64,000 bases of DNA from Alteromonas sp. KUL106 (GTDB lineage Bacteria; Pseudomonadota; Gammaproteobacteria; Enterobacterales; Alteromonadaceae). The stretch is from NCBI RefSeq assembly GCF_009811415.1, contig NZ_BLIG01000056.1, forward strand, positions 1 to 64,000, read 5' to 3'. Positions 62,587 through 64,000 of this stretch are shown in pieces. Position numbers and translations under genes: made by a program. The notes beneath the pieces were generated by a model. That model searched no databases. It had not been told where the DNA came from and worked only from the letters and a program-made list of their open reading frames with translations. How positions within the stretch are numbered: position 1 is the first letter of the stretch; every line of letters starts with the position of its first letter.

Positions 62587-63912
62587 ATGAATGTTGAAAG
62601 TTTAAGCCAGCACTTTGAAGAGAAATGGGCTTTAATAAAAGAGTCAGTGTTATCTGATAGCTTTTTTATACAGCTCATAACCATCGCCGTCATATATTGC
62701 ATTGCCTTTTTGCTCTCTAGACAAGTTAAGAAGCCCTTTAGATTCACCCGAGAAAAACCTCAGCAAGGCGCGCATACAATGCATGGTTTTTTGTACAACC
62801 TCGGTGAAGCCCTGTTTCCACTTATCACGATAAGTATGCTGAAGCTAACTACTGTACTTGGAGCTCAATTTCAGTTCGACGCGTGGTTATTGGAAATAGC
62901 CGTTGTCGTAGCGCTGATGCTGTTTGTTAACTCTCTGATAACTGGGTTTGTCGAGAACAGAACGATAGCGACCTGTATGCGCTGGGTGGGTCTGCCCATA
63001 TTGTTCTTGCATTTAATAGGTGTGCTCCCTCTCATTACCGCAGCGCTAGAATCTATGGCAATCTCCGTTGGTAACGTCCAAATATCTCTGTATGGCGTTA
63101 CTCGAGTGTTGCTATTCGGCGGCTTGTTGTTTTGGCTAGGACGGAGCTCAAACGCGATAGGCCAAGACATAATCAGAAATCACAAGTCTCTTGATGTTTC
63201 GACAAAGGAAGTCTTCGCAAAACTTTTTGAAGTTGCGCTTTTCTGCGTGGTCTTCTTACTGCTGCTTAATGTGATGGGGATTAACCTAACTGCACTAGCC
63301 GTATTCGGTGGCGCAGTGGGTGTGGGCCTTGGTTTAGGACTCCAGTCTATCGCTTCGAACTTCATCTCAGGCATTATCATCTTGCTGGATAAGTCACTGA
63401 CAGTAGGTGACTATGTCGAGTTAGAAGATGGGCAAAAAGGCATTGTTAGAGAGTTTAAAATGCGCTATGCCGTGCTCGAAACTTATGATGGCAAAGATGT
63501 ACTTGTGCCCAACGAAAAGTTCATTAGCTCTTTGCTCATCAACTGGACACATAAAAATCAAAAGCAGCGTTATCGCATCGACTTCTCTGTTGCCTATAAA
63601 ACTGATATCCGTGCCATGGTTGAGATTATTAAGGAAGCGGTTTCTGAGCATCCACAGGTTATCAGTGGTGACGATGTACCTTTCGAAGAGCTGCCTGACT
63701 GCGAGATAGATAGCTTTGGCGATTCAGGTGTGAATATGTTCGTGGAATTTTGGATGGAAGGAATAGACGATGGCAGAAACCGCGTCGGCGGCGACCTTTT
63801 ACTCACTGTTTTTGAAACGTTACGTGAACATAATATTGAAATTCCATTCCCACAGCGTGAGGTTCGCGTTATTAACGAACAAGGCATTGGCATAAGAAAT
63901 ACAACACCGTAA
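62587..63912 (+). CDS. Mechanosensitive channel, MscS family
   Basis: A 441-residue inner-membrane channel that opens on membrane tension to release solutes. Five or so helices; the pore helix is in LAVFGGAVGVGLGLGLQSIASNFISGIIIL with the Gly/Ala packing pattern of TM3, followed by the beta domain (DKSLTVGDYVELEDGQKGIVREFKMRYAVLETYDGKDVLVPN) and the alpha/beta vestibule (IDFSVAYKTDIRAMVEIIKEA). Longer than E. coli MscS by an N-terminal set of helices. No good ribosome site; a perfect inverted repeat lies just upstream. Confidence 0.9.
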   Translation: MNVESLSQHFEEKWALIKESVLSDSFFIQLITIAVIYCIAFLLSRQVKKPFRFTREKPQQGAHTMHGFLYNLGEALFPLITISMLKLTTVLGAQFQFDAWLLEIAVVVALMLFVNSLITGFVENRTIATCMRWVGLPILFLHLIGVLPLITAALESMAISVGNVQISLYGVTRVLLFGGLLFWLGRSSNAIGQDIIRNHKSLDVSTKEVFAKLFEVALFCVVFLLLLNVMGINLTALAVFGGAVGVGLGLGLQSIASNFISGIIILLDKSLTVGDYVELEDGQKGIVREFKMRYAVLETYDGKDVLVPNEKFISSLLINWTHKNQKQRYRIDFSVAYKTDIRAMVEIIKEAVSEHPQVISGDDVPFEELPDCEIDSFGDSGVNMFVEFWMEGIDDGRNRVGGDLLLTVFETLREHNIEIPFPQREVRVINEQGIGIRNTTP

Positions 63913-63927
63913 CTCTTAGAGGCTCAC

Positions 63928-63957
63928 CTTCGCGCTTGGTTAAAATCTTGCGCGAAG
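63928..63957. other. Hairpin after mscS
   Basis: CTTCGCGC (63928-63935) pairs with GCGCGAAG (63950-63957), 14-base loop, no T-run. Possibly a weak terminator or part of what follows outside the window. Confidence 0.4.
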
Positions 63958-64000
63958 CGTGTCCCACTGCCACTCTTGCGTTTTTAATCCCAGTGCTCGA

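Noticed and set aside
1-64000. tRNA, rRNA, integrase, prophage or defence island
   Set aside because: No cloverleaf-like or rRNA sequence, recombinase, phage structural or known defence proteins seen among the genes.

Overview
The window looks like chromosome from a marine gammaproteobacterium of the Alteromonadales, most likely Alteromonas or a close relative. This is a family-level inference from protein content (several TonB-dependent receptors, a HmuTUV/HugZ haem system, a curli system, SelO, MmsAB, BetT-type transporter, many PAS/GGDEF sensors); no rRNA or marker gene is present. Coding is dense on both strands. I see no tRNA, rRNA, CRISPR array, integrase or prophage.

Layout. 1-9.6 kb: a 5'-truncated lipase, an ADP-ribosylglycohydrolase, a large hybrid histidine kinase, an AI-2E-family permease, a secreted DUF1330-like protein divergent from a LysR regulator, a small hypothetical and an EamA transporter. 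9.6-21 kb: an iron/haem region with a TonB receptor coupled to a DUF6314 protein, a siderophore-type receptor and a haem receptor followed by hmuTUV and hugZ, with two Fur-box-like sites. 21-26.3 kb: a large secreted beta-propeller (VPS10/BNR) protein, mntP under a yybP-ykoY manganese riboswitch, and a DUF1439 lipoprotein. 26.3-35.3 kb: a frameshifted MBL/beta-CASP protein behind a Na/Pi transporter, SelO, an M24 peptidase, a divergent adenosylhomocysteinase-like protein, remnants of a GGDEF gene and an AEC permease. 35.3-45 kb: a gene remnant, a soluble PAS chemoreceptor, a LysR regulator divergent from mmsAB, a BCCT transporter and quinone-dependent D-lactate dehydrogenase. 45-55 kb: curli genes csgD and csgBAEFG, then a secreted subtilase and a NarL-type two-component pair with a MASE1 kinase. 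55-64 kb: a thioredoxin-fold lipoprotein, RhlE-type helicase, a GGDEF/EAL protein next to a periplasmic binding-protein-like/porin pair, and an MscS channel.

Most notable signals: (1) a short interspersed repeat with TAGGGC ends; three of four copies supply the TAG stop codon of the gene before them. (2) A broken duplicate of the 3' end and terminator of the beta-propeller gene, about 6.5 kb from its source, with an internal deletion between 5-bp repeats. (3) A curlin of 483 residues with 19 repeats, in a one-direction csgBAEFG order with a convergent csgD and no csgC. (4) Two interleaved, mutually exclusive stems between the manganese aptamer and the mntP ribosome site. (5) Two perfect hairpins that place a stop codon in the loop (selO and csgG).
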